NCBI GenBank assembly: GCA_037074765.1
Contig: JBAMDO010000203.1
Location: 35,461 to 99,460 of the forward strand
DNA from: Mansonella perstans
Lineage: Eukaryota; Nematoda; Chromadorea; Rhabditida; Onchocercidae
Direction: 5' to 3'
Length of the DNA stretch: 64,000 nucleotides
The first letter of the stretch is position 1; the number at the start of each line of letters is the position of its first letter. Shown here piece after piece: positions 27,878 through 42,400 of this stretch. The position numbers and the translations under genes were made by a program. The notes under the pieces were generated by a model. It was not told the DNA's origin and searched no databases. It worked only from the letters and a program-made list of their open reading frames with translations.

Positions 27878-30800
27878 TTATTTTTCTTTCTCTGATGGTT
27901 CGGAATGTGTTGCGCTACCTGAAAAATTTTATTTGCATTTTTAGCACTGAAATAGGTTCATTTAATCTAATATTTAAGAAAGTGATGGATTATATTTCTC
28001 CTTATCTTATCCTAAAATATTGCATATTTTGACATCAACACAAGTATAGTTTGTTGAAACATCACTCGTGAAATATTAAATTCATAAAAAAAAAAAAAAC
28101 AATGTCGTGAAGGTTTTGATGTAAAGCCAAAAAATAGTTCACTAATGCTAACTGATTGGCCATAAGCAATTAAGAAAAAAAAAGAAATGGTAATCTCCAA
28201 AAATTAATGAATTATTTCAGGAAGTATAATATAATTGATGATTGGAGAAGTTCGTTTAATTACTCGCTACATTATAACTCGCTGATTTTTTTTAAAGAAA
28301 AAAAGAGCAAAAATTTACTATCAAAAGAGAAAATATCACAAGAAATTTCAACTGAAATTTACTTCATTGAATATTAAATGACAGATCGAAAATCTCTTAC
28401 CCCAAAGCATAACATTCACTTTATCTCCGAAAAAATATAAAAGCCATAAAAAGATGAGAGATACAAAGAACATTATGATGATTGATAACACTGATAAATA
28501 TTCCATGAATGGATAAGGCCAAAAACCATCAAAATAACGCGCTCCAAATATGCTGGAAAAAATGAAACGCAATAAAACGTTTGAAATCAGAATGCAAAAA
28601 AACTTTTTTTTAAAAAAAAAGTGCTTCAAATTTATTTATTACATAAATTTTATTTGTAATCAAAAGAATGATGTGATAAGCTTCCTACTAATTTAAGCGC
28701 CAGTCATTAAGATTTAATAATTTTCAACAATAATTTCTTAATTCATATAATGAAGCTATTTACTGAGGACGCTTTCAATTTTGTCATGAAATTTCATTTT
28801 TTTTGAAATGGTTATATCTCATATAAGGAATTTAAAAGTTCATACACTTTGGAAGTTTAAAAAAGAAAAGAAACTTACAGACAGTAGTAAAAGATGACCA
28901 GTGCAGCAACAATAATGCTACCGGTGTTTCGTGAAGGTGCTCGATGACAAGTTAGAAGTGTATCGATCAGAATAAATGGTATTGATGCTGTATGAGTAAT
29001 GTGATTCATGAACGGTGGGATTAAATTTTTCGCCCATTCCGGCTGTATATATGTTGGCTCCAAAGCATATAAAAACCAAAAAAGTATACAGGTTGCCTGA
29101 AAAATTATTGAAATTTTTTAAAATCAAGTTGAATGAAATTAAATGGAAATGTTAAATTCATCCACCTAAGTAATACTGATGATAATAAAATAAATTTAAT
29201 TAATGTTGAATATGTAAAGTTAAATAATTAGTTAAATTTAATGAAATTATATGAATAGAATACTCAATATTTTTGTTAAATTTTCTTTAAAACTAATCAG
29301 ATGTTTAAATTCATCTAAGTATGACTTATGATGATAATAACAATAACTTTTAATAGTGTTTAATGTGTTTTTGCGTTCAATTTTACTACGCAGTGATAAA
29401 GTAAAAGTAGCAGAAAGAAGAGAATAATACGATTGAAATAATTTTTGAAAATTTTAAAATATTTTTTTGAAATTTATTAAAAATTAATGGAATAAAACAT
29501 ACGCAACCAACAGGCAAGACGCTAGTGAAGTACATTAAATCGGAAATTCGATGAAGTTTTGAATTTCGCCAATAACGTGGTGTTGTTGGATGCTTTTTAT
29601 ATGGCCCATGATCGGTTGCTTCACGTAATGTATCCACTAATGAACAAATGAAACATACTGCATAATATACTGTTTGTAGAACCTGAAATTTGAAATTTAG
29701 TTAAAACAACATTTAAATAATTTATTCATAATATCACAAGATTTGGGAGTGGTTTTTTTGTGATAAATAGTTATGTATTAGTGATTAAATATTAGTGGGC
29801 AAGATAAGGATATAAGAATAATTCAAAAAAAATGAAACGGTAATTCCAGATTCAACAGTGCAATGAAACTGGAATTACATGATGAATGATTTTGGACAAT
29901 AAGCTATACTGATAATCTCATAAATTATCTAATAAAATCTAATTTAAAAAAAATAAAATAAAAATAAAAATTACATTAAGAAATGAAAATGAAAAAATTA
30001 ATGAAAAAGAAGATCCAATAAAAAGATATTTTGAAAATTCGATATTCCATATACTGTTCTTTTATAGTGCAAAGTATTACTGGTGAATAAGGAAATCTTC
30101 AGTACAAATTTTATATTGTAAAATTTCTTAGAATTTTAACATTATCAGATATGGCTCGCTAAAAGAAATTCAATTTCAATCAATAATTCAAATAATTTAG
30201 TCTCATTATTATCGATAAAATTTTCAAAATGTAAAAAAAAATATATTATTTTAATGCCAAATTTATTCTCTTCAAGCAAATAGAAGCTATCTTCAAATAT
30301 TCAAAAAACTTAAATACAAAGCGTGATATTGAACGTTTAGATGTAATGCGTGTGGATTCCGGATATCTTATTACCTTTTTTAGTACAATTAATGTTCCAA
30401 TCTCAATATCTTCAGTCATTTCTATCTTAATTCAAATGAACGTTTTAATTGAAGATTTCTTTTTTTTCTCTATTTTATATGAATTAATGGCTCATGTGGA
30501 CTTTGGACACTCAACATAAGGTCACATAAGGAACAAATCGGAAGTATAAGATTCGTTCTGTTTCATTCTATTTCATTGGATATGTCACATATCTTTTTAT
30601 TTGTAATCACGAGGGGAAAGTTTGTTTTTATTTTCGTTTACTTGTCTACCTTTACTCATTTATGACATATTTGACTCTGATGTTTACTTTTCTATTCATA
30701 GCCTCATGCTACTGCTAACCTCACACTTTTCGTTGCACTTTTTTTACAATTTTTTCCTGTCTTTTTTTTTATGTAAAGGGAAAAATTTAAGAAGATCTTG

Positions 30801-31268
30801 AAATTCATTAACTTTACAATAATTGTTTTTTTTTCCTGGGCGTTTTTTCTCCAATTAGACAAATAATTGCTGAGATAGTATAGTAGTTGAACATATAAAA
30901 AATGACTCGAATTATTGTAACAGAAAATTCTATATTCTGAATAAATCTAATGAATCTGAATTGTTTGTTAACTGGAAAGTTAATTTGAATTACCACTTGA
31001 AAGAAAAAAGTTTAGCCAATTAGTTTATTTTTTTTTGAAATGTTACAATCAGTTTCAAATGAATCTTTTCATTTAATCTTTCAGCTAATTCAGAAATTTG
31101 GAAGTTAAAAATAAAATATGAACTAACCAAATTGCATATCGTTAGCATAATAAGTTTGTAAATCCACCAGGTATAGCCAATTCGTGGAATATAAAAGATA
31201 TCATAGCCAAGTCCAAACATGAAGACACCAGCCATAATTCCGTATATTGTAACACGAAAGATGCCCAT
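27878..31268 (-). CDS. AIG1/ADTRP (FAR-17a) family membrane hydrolase
   Basis: Members of this family are multi-pass membrane threonine hydrolases; the human proteins AIG1 and ADTRP hydrolyse fatty acid esters of hydroxy fatty acids. Minus-strand exons: 31268-31128, 29682-29503, 29096-28879, 28552-28401, 27918-27878. Every junction is GT-AG and in phase, giving 243 aa, close to the usual 230-245. Landmarks matching the human family in order are: 'YDIFYIPRIGY' after the first membrane segment; 'MLTICNLVLQTVYYAVCFI', with Thr43 at the known nucleophile position; 'RDL..FTSVLPVG'-like segment before the third membrane span; 'NHITHTASIPFILID', with His142 at the catalytic position; 'HRAPSRNTG'; 'FDGFWPYPFMEYL'; and 'LYFFGDKVNVMLWG', followed by a charged tail. 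The last exon is only 41 nt and rests on phase and its similarity in character to the family's acidic/Lys tail. An AG acceptor directly abuts the ATG. Confidence 0.9.
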
Positions 31269-31282
31269 CTAAAATTAATTTG
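31269..31282 (-). promoter_or_regulatory. Probable SL trans-splice acceptor of AIG1-like gene
   Basis: On the minus strand the ATG at 31268 is immediately preceded by a T-rich acceptor ending TTTTAG. The encoded N-terminus aligns with the family's start, so a further cis-spliced exon is unlikely, and the site fits spliced-leader addition with no 5' UTR. Confidence 0.5.
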
Positions 31283-34200
31283 ATTAACAAAAAATGATAT
31301 TATTGAAATATCAAGCAAAATGATAGTGTAAGGTATAAACATATCGTCATGTAATAAATGATAAAGATATGACTGCTAAGACCGTTTGAAATAATTTCAA
31401 AATCTTTTCACTGCACTGATTTTAAGTCTAATAAATACAGTAAAGATATTTTAGGATATATTAAATTAATGAATACAAAAAGCCATTGCAATAACACGGT
31501 TAATCATTACTACAAATGGAAATATGATTACCTCAAATAATTGATAGCTTTAATTCTAATTCTGATACATTCTGATACAGTAATTCTGATACATGATGTT
31601 AATTATCAATACGTTAAGATATGATGATGATAATAGAAATATAAATAATTGCAGAATAGCAAAATCAATAAAATTTGCTGATTTTCATTAAATATTATTG
31701 CTTCAAAAACGAGATAATTTCAAAAACAAATTGTACTGACAAACTGATAACAATTATGCTAGCTGAGCAAAATCAAAGATATCAGTATTCAATTTTAGAT
31801 ATTACATCATATTATATCATATTAGAAGATACTGGCATCGTAATATTAAGACAAGTAATTACTTACATTAATCGATAATACAAAGCAATACATCTTTTAT
31901 CTTTGAGCTTCGCAATATTAATTCCTTATCAAATGATGGTCAATTTTAAAACATTTGATATTTCTAATAACAATATTACTGGACAAAATTATATTTTAAG
32001 AAATTAAAAAATTGACTGAGTAGAAAATATTCAACATGAATAATACATTGATTCGATTTGATTTGATTTGATATTCCAGTCTCTACCCCTAATCTTTCCA
32101 CAATTTTTTTTGAAACCTATGAAAGCTTTAAGCAATAAATACAGGGAAAAAACAATTTAAATTTAATCAGTAAGCCATGTTTAAACGTTATTATGCATTT
32201 CTTTCATTGACATTATCTACTGTAATCCTCCTTTTCTCTTATACTTAATCCCTCAAAAAAAAATTTAATCAATCCTTGAATGAAAGAAAAAATTTCAATA
32301 GTAAAATAAAAAATATTGACTGAGTGTTTGTATAAAACAATTTTTTTGAATAAATTGCAAATATTTTCCAACAGCGAAAAGTGTTGCAAAAATGGACAAA
32401 AAAAAGAAAAACTTGCAATCTTTAATTAAACATTTTGTCTAAATTGCAAATTGCTAAACAAATTTGCCCATAAATTTTTGTTTTTGTTGTTTATTTAATA
32501 ATATTATTATTACTGTTAGGTAAAAACGAAAAAGAATAGAGTTTTAAAAAATGCCCTTTGGGAATTTCTCAAATTTCAAAAAAATATTTAATAAAACAAA
32601 AAATTTTTTCTTTCAATTCTTGTTCTTTCAATCCACTTTGTACAGTTGACAGTTGACCCCATTTCTTGAAGAATCATTCATTTCTTAAATATTGATTTAC
32701 TCCATCTTTTTTATTTTTTGGATTTAAAAAAAAATTTAATTTTAGGAGGAATGAAGAAATTAGACAAATGAAATAGAAACAAAACATTGTAACAAAATTT
32801 TATTGAACTGCGAAAGAAGGAAATATCTTACTGAAACTATGAGAAATAAAAATGGCAAAAAATTTAATTAATTAAAGGTAATTTTAATCAAACCGTAAAA
32901 AGCAATTATTGAAAATTTCAATTAACATTTCTCATTAATTTCTTCAATAATTGCCATTAATAACTAGCTAATAATAGCTAACAATAATAAAGCTGTCTTG
33001 TCAGACTTTTTTTTTTAATTTTCCTAATTTCTTTTTTTTTTTTTTGTGCATACATTGTTCCGCACAATATTAATTGAGTTTTTTAAGAAAAAGAAGAAAA
33101 AATGACTGTTTGAATTTAGAGGCCAAATCGATATTGTGCAAAAAAAAAAAAACATTACTGCAAATGGGAAATTTACGACACGATAAGAATGAAACGAACA
33201 AAACTATCGACTATTTGAAGTAATGCAGAAACGCTTTTCAAATGTTATTTGTTTAGTTCGAATTTAAAAAAAAAAAAAAAAAAGAAAAATGAAATAAAAA
33301 GCTGATTTCTGAAACAAAAAAGTTTGCAAAATTGCAAAATTAAACATTAACAAAGGTATGTTAACAATAATAAAATTTTGTATATTATTTCCAAATGCTC
33401 ATTAATTTGCCAATAAAATCATCGATTTGAATATTCATTTCTCTTTTTCTCTTCCTCTCCTATTATTCAGTGAAATATCTGCTCCAATTGACCTTACATA
33501 CATCTAAACAGTAAACAAAAAAAAAAAAAAAAAAAAACTTTTTTCTTCTGGCTGATAAAAGATTCTTTTTTTTTGCACTAATAATAAAATATTGTATGTT
33601 TAGTTTTAAAAAGAAAAAAAATTTAAATTTTTAAAAATATTATATTTTAAATAATTCAAATACACATATAACAACATATTAAATATTTTATCAATCTTCA
33701 ATAAGATTTATCATTATTTATTTTAATTTTTAAATTTTGATAAACAAAATGAGAAATAATATTTTTTTAAATATTTTGATAATTAATTTTGAAATTGTTA
33801 GAAAAAGTTTGTGAATAATTAATTGAATTTATTAGTTGATAGAGAAATAGAAAAATATTTAATTATCAAAATACAAGTGAAAATGTTAGTTTGTTCTTTT
33901 ATTTATTTATTTTTTTTTTTTGATTATTTCTGTGACATTTGCGTGACAATCAGTGACAACGATTGTTAGTTGTCTGGTAGAAGAATAGAAATTATATTAT
34001 TGACAATTATCTAGAAGAAAAAGATTATATGATTTCATAGAGGAAAGAGAGAGAGAGAGAGAGAATAATAAGTTTATCGATTTTGCTGATATCTGAAGTG
34101 TTGAAAAAGAGAAGGATAAATGGTTGAATTGGCTACTGCAAAACAGATCGAATTGAAAGATCTTTCAGAATTAGGTTATAATCAGCAGTAGGTTCGAATT

Positions 34201-37200
34201 GCAATCATTTTAATTTACAATTGATAGTGATAACGATATGATAAAGATGGTATAATTATAGCAATAATAATTCGATAATACGAATGAAAAGTTATTAATA
34301 ATTGTTATAAGATGCGATGCAAGAAATATAATGATGAGATTATATCAAAAGATTTGATGAGATCTGATAATAATGATAAAATGATAGTAAGATAAGAAGA
34401 GTCTTTGTTGAAATTTTCGAGCAGAATTTTAGTGTTAGTTAGATATTGAAATTTTTGAAGACTTAAATCTTCCGTTCAAATTTATTGCAAATTAGGCTTT
34501 GTCATTCTCTCTTTTCAAGATTATATATACCAATATTCGGCCTGTATAAGCTCGATTGGGAAAATATTATTATTTTAATAGGAAATAATAAAATGAAACA
34601 TATAATTGGTATACTGAGAGAAATCAGTAATAACTTTCATTTCTACGTTATATCTATAAAGTACATATATTTAATTGTAATTCTCTGAAGAACTGTTTAA
34701 AAAATAAAAGCCTTAAATGAATAATTAGTTGAACAAACAAGATGTAACTTCTGAATTAATTCAAAGTAATTAACTTTTAACTTTAGTTTAAATTAATAAT
34801 TTATTTCAATCGTAATATTTTGAATACTTAAAAAAATTAGATCCCAGGAGAGAAGAACGAAACGATAGGTGGAATGAACGGAACTGTCTGAAAATATCAA
34901 ATATTTATTAATATTTGAAGACTTCTATACATACGCACAAAGATATATATACATAATATGCACAGATCATACATACATACACTTCTTTCCAATTATTTAA
35001 AAGTCAAGAAAAAATTTGGAAGGTCTGCGGTCAATATCTCATCATATTGCGCAAAAAACTTCTCAAAAGTCATCCAATGAATGTAAACGATCAAAAGTTT
35101 AATTAAGCGATCCTTATAGAAGCCAAATACAACACAATTAATCGATAATTCCCGGGATAACCAAATTTTATATATTAATAATGCTTCTGACTTATCAAAG
35201 ATAGTTGCTTTAATTAATTAAAACGTAAAAATTTTCGTTTTTTTAATGTGAAAAAAAATTCCTTGTTCGTAGAAATAATCATAATGATTAAGTAAGATTG
35301 GCATCATAACAATGACAACTGTCGAGCTGTTTAGTAATTATCTCACATACCATGTCAGTTATCATTTTAATTATCATATCTAAATTTCAGCCAAGTGATT
35401 GCTAATTATACCACATCTATCATACATTTCAGCTAAGCTATTGTTTGAACAAACATATGCTGATTTAAATGCTTATTTGTTTTAAATTGAAATCTTATTC
35501 AAATTGGTCATCCTAAAACAATATATGATTAGATCTACTGTTGTTGCCTAAATTGACGCATGAATTTTTCATTATTTCATTTTAAAGGAGCAATTCAAAT
35601 ATAATTAATTACCTTTTTATTTTAATAGTTTCATCAACAATATGAAAATTACTTTCCATATGAATCAGAATAGTCCAATGTTCAAAGTAAGTAAGGAATG
35701 CTACGGTAAATTAGATAACTTCGCTCCATTCTTTTCTGTTGTAAAATGAAAAATAATAAAGGATAGCTTATTTACTAAGCTGAAAAATAAAAAAAAGTTA
35801 AGTGATTGTTTTTATCCAAAAGAAAATTGTGGAAAAATCTCACAGCCAAACAAAAAAGACAAAAAATTGAACTTTCCAAATGTTTTACCAATTGCGTAGC
35901 TGATTTCAAGAATTTGTTAATGGAATTTGCTGAAAACACGAAATACTCTTGAACTTATTTTATATTTCATCATACTTTTTATGATTCGATTTTTTAATAT
36001 TTTTAAAATTAAATCAAATTAAATAATAAAATCGAGTCAAATTATCCTTTTTTCTTCAATTTTTAAATGTATTCCAGAAAAAAATCATTTAAGTCATCGC
36101 TTTTTTTTTTTATTTGCGTTGTTTAACAGAACTTTTTTCAAATTACAATAATAAATATTTAAATTAGTAATGAAAACTTATTGATACGTATGCTAAAATT
36201 ATTAGATGAAAAAAAAAGTGGCAAAAGAAGAAAAGAATAGGAAAAAAGCGATAGTTGAGAAAAATCATTTTTTATTAAATACGCATATATTTGCTATATT
36301 TGTTTACAGTGATTTCTAAGCTCAAATCATTATTTTAATGGCGTTATCGATTCTCTACATATATAAATATAAATTCCGCTAGAACCATCTCAGTAACAAC
36401 CAAATAACAAACCAAATCTTTCATCGTATCGTTTAAATTTAATGTTTCGAATTTTTTTTTGGATGTCTTCTAAATTATTACTATCATTTTATTGTTACAT
36501 ACGTAAAAAAAAAAATTTCCAAATGTCATAGTATAAAATAAATGAAAGGAAAGCAAGAGATGAAAATTTTTGAAAAATTTGCAATTATCAGGAAGTAAAA
36601 TTGATGAAGAAGTTTGGAAAAAAAGGAGGAGAAGGTAAGACTGAAACTGCACAGCTAACAAGCAGCCTTAAATGAAAGAATCAAATGAGGGCATGGAGAA
36701 ATGAAAAGCCATGTGACAACATATGGGTATTACGTTTGCGTATGCGTACACATTAAGCATGTGTTTACGTATGTGAACACATCAAGCTTGTTCACGTATG
36801 AGTACATAATGGATCAATTTTATTCAATAAAAGTATACTTTAATCCTGTGCTACGTTGCTTTTTATTTATCATTAGTAAGGTTATTTAGCTTAGCTATTT
36901 ACAAGATGTAAATATATGCTTTGCTTAGTTTTAAGCTTCAACTTTCAGACCTTCTAAATGGAGAAATGCTTAATAAAGTAATAGAAGAAAAGAGACGAAA
37001 GGCACGAAAGAGAAAGAGAAAAGAGGAAGCAAATTCGATTTATAATATTCTTGCATTGTACTAACAGCCTACATCAAGCATGCTACCGCATTTAGTATCA
37101 TTGGTTATGGCCTTTTTCTTTCTAAAAATTGCCTCAGACCGTCCAATCTTCTTTCATTCTTTATCTTTAATTTAAACAAAAAGCAGCAAACATTTTTTTT

Positions 37201-39399
37201 TCCTGAAATTTTAATTAGAAAAAGCAAATTTTTATAATAAATTTTTGGCCATACATGAAATGATACTATAAAATGTAATGATCAAGATATCAATAGGCTG
37301 ATAGGCTTGATATTAGCCATAAAAAGATAGCTATTGCTAGCCAAGAAAATTATTGATAACCTCAATCCATTCTCCATCCTTTTTTGTTTTACTTAACCAG
37401 TACGCTACAAATAAGCCTTAATCGTTAGTCTTGATCAAGCAGTGGTTGGAAAAATGGTTGCTGTTTTTTTTTCTCATCGGAAGCGTTAATTTTAATTAAA
37501 TAATAGTTTGGAAGCAAAAATTTTTTTCATTTTCATCGGGATATTTTAATATTCAGACTTTTCCTTTATTCATTATTATCATTATTTATCGAATAATATT
37601 CAAAATTTATTTGTATTTAATTGCACGAGGTTAAAGTTCAATGTGATTATATGAAAAAGTGTAAAATATCGAATTTATCCAATTTTGCAATGCAAAGCAA
37701 TCTTTTTTTCATTTCCGATAATTTGCTAAAATTTTAATAAAAAGCGATCAATTTCAATCAAATTATTATCAAAATTATTCAACTGCTATTATTATTTTTA
37801 TTGTTATTATTACCGCTACTATTATTATTACTGTTATTGTTATTAAATGATTATTAATTATCAGTATTGATTATTATTGTCATTATTCATTATTATCATT
37901 ATTGTCTTGATGTCATTATCGTCGCTATTATTTTCAAATTAAAATGTTGAATAAAATGTAGGGTTTTTTTCGTGCTGTAAAACGTCGAAGAATATGTAAT
38001 ATTTGCTTTTTAAAATTCTTGTTTTATTTAAAATATTTCATCACGAAATATGAAATACCAGAATAAATCAAAAAATCATCGGTTAAAAAGTTCAAACCTA
38101 TTTCTCCTTTATCTTAAATTTAAATAATTAATGCTGAATTCATGTAAATTAATAATCTAACGTTTAATTCACCAACTTTTTCATACACCTCAGGATGCAG
38201 TGGATTTGTATTGGGTTGTTGTTTTTTGCTAACTTCCAAATTTCAAACAATTTTCGAGTAGCTTGCTGATTAATTTTGGAATACGCTGTAACTGGGATAA
38301 TTATTTGTAATCTTAGCATGTCTGATGCAAAAGTAGTGTATAATTCATACGAATATCTTTCTGATTTGTAGAAATATTCACTTGAAATATTTTGTGATTA
38401 TCGAATTTCATTTAAATTTTTTGAAAAAATTTTTTCTATGTCACTGCGGTCAATAGAATCTGAATAGGGAAAAAATTTTTGTATTTAGTCACAAATGAAA
38501 ATGTTTGGTTTTAATAATTTGAGATGTTTGATATTTCTTTCAGATTAATTAATTCTTACCAAAGATAAAAAGTAATTATGCTAATAACTAAGTAAATTTT
38601 CGTCAAATTAAAAAAAGAAAAACGACAAATTAAGTTTTGTAATAATAAATTTTGATGAAGTTAAGAAAAGTAAGTTACAATTTATTTATCAATTTATTGT
38701 TTTATAGATAATGCACATGTATAATATTATCTTCATACCTATATTTTTCTCCTTTTAATTTAATGATTTTAATTCAATTACTTAATTGCGCTCAATTTCA
38801 TTTTGTTTCAAATGTGGATGGGATATATTGAAGAAAATACTTTCTGTTTATAGCTATAGGTAATGATAACGAAAAAGATTTATCGAACATCCTGCGGCAT
38901 TGCTGAATAACTTTTCAGGATTATCGGTAGTCTCTATTTATTTATTCGTTAATCTTTTTTTCGTCTGGTGTGGTGTTTTACTGATTGAATTTTATTTTCA
39001 AATTTTCTAAAATGTTAAAATAAGATGAACTCTAAAAGTCAGTTGCTAGCAATCGAAAACGAAAAGACAGCAGGAATTTGATTAGTTGGTTGACAGAGAC
39101 AAAATGTCACCCCCAAAAAAAATCCCATTTCATTTCCGGAATAATAACTTATGCTTTTATGACAATAACCTATATTGATTAAACTTCCTAATTTAGTTTT
39201 TTTTTTTAATTTTTTTTCAATTTTATTTGTTTTATATAATTAACATTTCTATCGATCTGTTTAACATAGATTTGCATATTGATAAAATATATGAATCGTT
39301 GATTTATTTCTTTGCATCATATCATTCATTTGCATAGTAATGTTGTAGATGAAAATAAGTTATTGATTAATTGAATCCGATTAATTCGTACTTTCTCAA
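31283..39399. other. Long spacer with simple repeats
   Basis: About 8 kb of AT-rich DNA between two divergently transcribed genes (AIG1-like on minus, ITM2-like on plus), so it should contain both promoters; I cannot point to specific elements. Simple repeats include A-runs at about 33266-33283 and 33517-33537, (GA)n at 34046-34064 and an ATT-rich microsatellite tract at 37785-37935. No exon with convincing composition and splice sites was found. Confidence 0.55.
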
Positions 39400-39409
39400 T
39401 TACTTTTAG
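39400..39409 (+). promoter_or_regulatory. Probable SL trans-splice acceptor of ITM2-like gene
   Basis: A 'tacttttag' acceptor ends at 39409, five nucleotides before the ATG at 39415, with no upstream coding exon. The spacing is typical of nematode spliced-leader addition. It supports 39415 as the true start. Confidence 0.6.
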
Positions 39410-39414
39410 ACATA

Positions 39415-42400
39415 ATGACGGTATTTACAAAAGTAAAAAAGGTACCTGAAGTGAAGAAAATATTGGAGTCAAGAGGATCTGCAACAGTTTGTGTTGATTC
39501 GGCTGTTTATCAACATGATGAAACCGGAACATTGGCCCGAATACGGCAGTATAAAAGATTCACAAGTTTATGCATGATATTTTTACTACTTTGGTTACTA
39601 GTAGCTTCATTTGTGGCTGGCACTTTTTTCTATCGACAACTTCATCGTCGTCCCACGTATTACGGTTGGTGCGGGGCGAGTTTCATTCAGCGTGGTCGTA
39701 ATGAACACATGGAAGAAAGTGTCGAAATTAATCCAGATGAAGTAAGAATATTGCTTCGATAATTTTCAGTAAATAGACTACTTTTGGCTCGCCGTTAATT
39801 TTTACATTTCACATGCAAAAAAGTTTTTCTTATTAGTTATATTTCATGTTATTTGTCATGGAAATGTTTAGTTAAATAAATGTGTCTTTTTTTTTTTTTA
39901 TTATTTAAGAAATTTCGTTTCAGTTAGAATAGTTTTCTAAAGTCAAGGGACCTCAAAGTATTCCACAGAAAAAAAACTTTTTTTTGTTCCTAGCTAAAGC
40001 AATTACAACGACAAGAAGATTTCCTTAAAGAAATTTTTCAACAATTTTAAACTTAAAATAGTTTAGTTTTTTTCTTAATGTCATTTTTATTCTTCCCAAC
40101 CAAATAATGAATCAATTTTAGCCAGAGTCTCGCAAACTTGAAAATCTACTAAATTTTTTTCTTTTTTGCCTTCGTACTTCCAACTGTTTATATTATCAAC
40201 AAAATTCAATGTTCAATAATTATTGAAAAATTTTCTGCCTCATTTTATATCACTCTGTCTTTGTCAAAGTTTCCAACGTCAAACAATCCTAAGGTATATC
40301 ACAGAAAAAAACCTTATCACTGATTTCTGTGAAGAATAAGGCGTCCTGGTTGTTTACCTAACAAACTTTCGTTTTCTTTTTTTGAATTATCTTCCATAAA
40401 TTTTCAATATTGTAAAATTGATGAGGGCAAATATTTAAATTAAATTTTCTTTGTTGTTGCTTCTTGCTATGTGAAAGTGACAATTTTATCTCTTTTTCAA
40501 GCCTTTTCTTCCTTTTCTCTTTCCTTTTTTTCGCATTTTTTTCGTTTTATTTCATTCATCAGTTTCTGCAAAAGGAACGGAATGTTGTTTGTTTAGTGAA
40601 AATAAAAGGAATTATAGAAATAAATTGGAGCCCAGAAATGAACAAATTTGTTATTTATTGAACAAAATAATAAGATAAAAGTTGAAAGATATAGTTTGAA
40701 AATTAAAATGGAAAAACTTTCCATTTAATGAAATAATTTGAAAAAGATAAGAAACGGAAAAAATTATTTCAATTTTTATCGTACAGGTAGATGCACAGTT
40801 GATAATTGATGAAGAGATTTATCCGCATCATTTAAACAAGCCCAAGAAAGCATTGTTGCATCGGAATTTTCAGTAAATGAACTTTTCTATTTATCTGCAA
40901 CAATTTCAAACATAAAAATAAATGAAACTTTTTCATTATTAAAGAAATCATTTTGAAAAATAAAAATGATGTCCATGGAAGATATTTGCGTTAGAACGGT
41001 CTGCAAATCATTCCGTTCATTCATTCCTGAATGTAGTATGATAAATTGCAGCATTTCCTGCGTGGATTAAACTATCGAGAAATGCTTGCTAATAAATAAT
41101 GCATCATCCGTCGAAGGTATTTGTGTGTCGTTTATAAGAAATATCGGTTTTGATTTTCAGGAATAGGTTTCATAATTAAAGCAAGTTTATTTAAAATTAT
41201 TTTACAGTATTATGAAAGGATTAGTGTACCACGATTTGGATCAAATCGTCCAGCAGTGTTTGTTCACGACTTTAGAAAGGTTATTCATTTTATTCCTATT
41301 CTAATTTGGCATAAATTTCAGGAAGAAAATGCGTACAGAAATAACAATACAAAAGAAAATGCGAAAACTCTATTTCGAAAAAAGTTCCATAAAATTTCAA
41401 AATCCTTCAAGTTATATAAAAATGCTAACTTTAATAATGTTTGTGTTTTGATAACTGAAATTATTATCTTCAATCTGAAATATTTCTGACATTGAATTCC
41501 AAATTATTGATTGAAACTGAAATTGCGCAGATCAAATTTTAGTTTTTTAAGAACGATTTCAATGAGTATTACGCAAAAAATTGTTATAAATATTTACATG
41601 CAATAATCGCATTTCCTAGTAAACAGTTATCCAATCTCAACATTTTCGTCCAGTTATCTAATATTTTGCAAATCTGCGTAAAATGCCAGAGAAGGCATGC
41701 AGTTATTATTTTAACCGAATAAACAGAATATGAAACTAATTAAGCAGGGAACATAAAAAAATTTTTCAATTGTTTATTTTAAATTCCATTTCACATTTCA
41801 AAATGCGTAATATAACGTTTCAAAACATTTCCTTCTATCCAACAGACAATGTTTCCCAAAATAATTAATATATTTGTGTTTTTCCTTTCCAGTGCTTTTT
41901 GCTATTTCTTATTTTTTTATAGAATTTAACAGCAATAGTGGATTTGTTGTCAAATCGTTGCTTTATCAAAGAATTGGATCGAACAATTGTTGCGGAACCA
42001 ACTAGTCTTATCGATTTCATTGAAAAAATGGAGGTTTTTTTACAAGAATTTGTCTCAAAAAAAGATTTATCCAAATGAAAGCTAAAAATTAGTGTGAAAA
42101 AAAGTATAAAATTTATTGAGAAAAAAAGCTTAAGAATGGAAGCAATTACTTTGCCCGACAACGTCATATTTTTAGTGAAATTCAAAATACAATAAGTTGA
42201 AATAAGTGCGTGGAATATTTTCCATATAGAAATAAAATGACAGATTTAATTTTGAGTTAATAAATATAAAATACAATATTTTATTCTTTTTTTTGTTTGG
42301 GACAATAGCAATAAATTTTATTTTCTTGCAATAAACTTTAGAACATTTTACAGTTTACTGTAATTAACAATTTATTGCAATTTAATAATGAAATAAATGA

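Noticed and set aside
28012..28200. 62-codon minus-strand frame near the AIG1-like gene
   Set aside because: Lies inside the last intron, low-complexity Phe/Ile content, not needed for the in-phase gene model.
36701..36889. 62-codon plus-strand frame
   Set aside because: It arises from a repetitive 'cgtatg/catgtg' tract and AT-rich flank; no exon features.
41208..41279. Second open frame through ITM2 exon 3 produced when the cassette exon is included
   Set aside because: Only the other frame ('ERISVPRF..VHDF') matches the ITM2 family and continues into exon 4; the shifted frame meets a stop at once.
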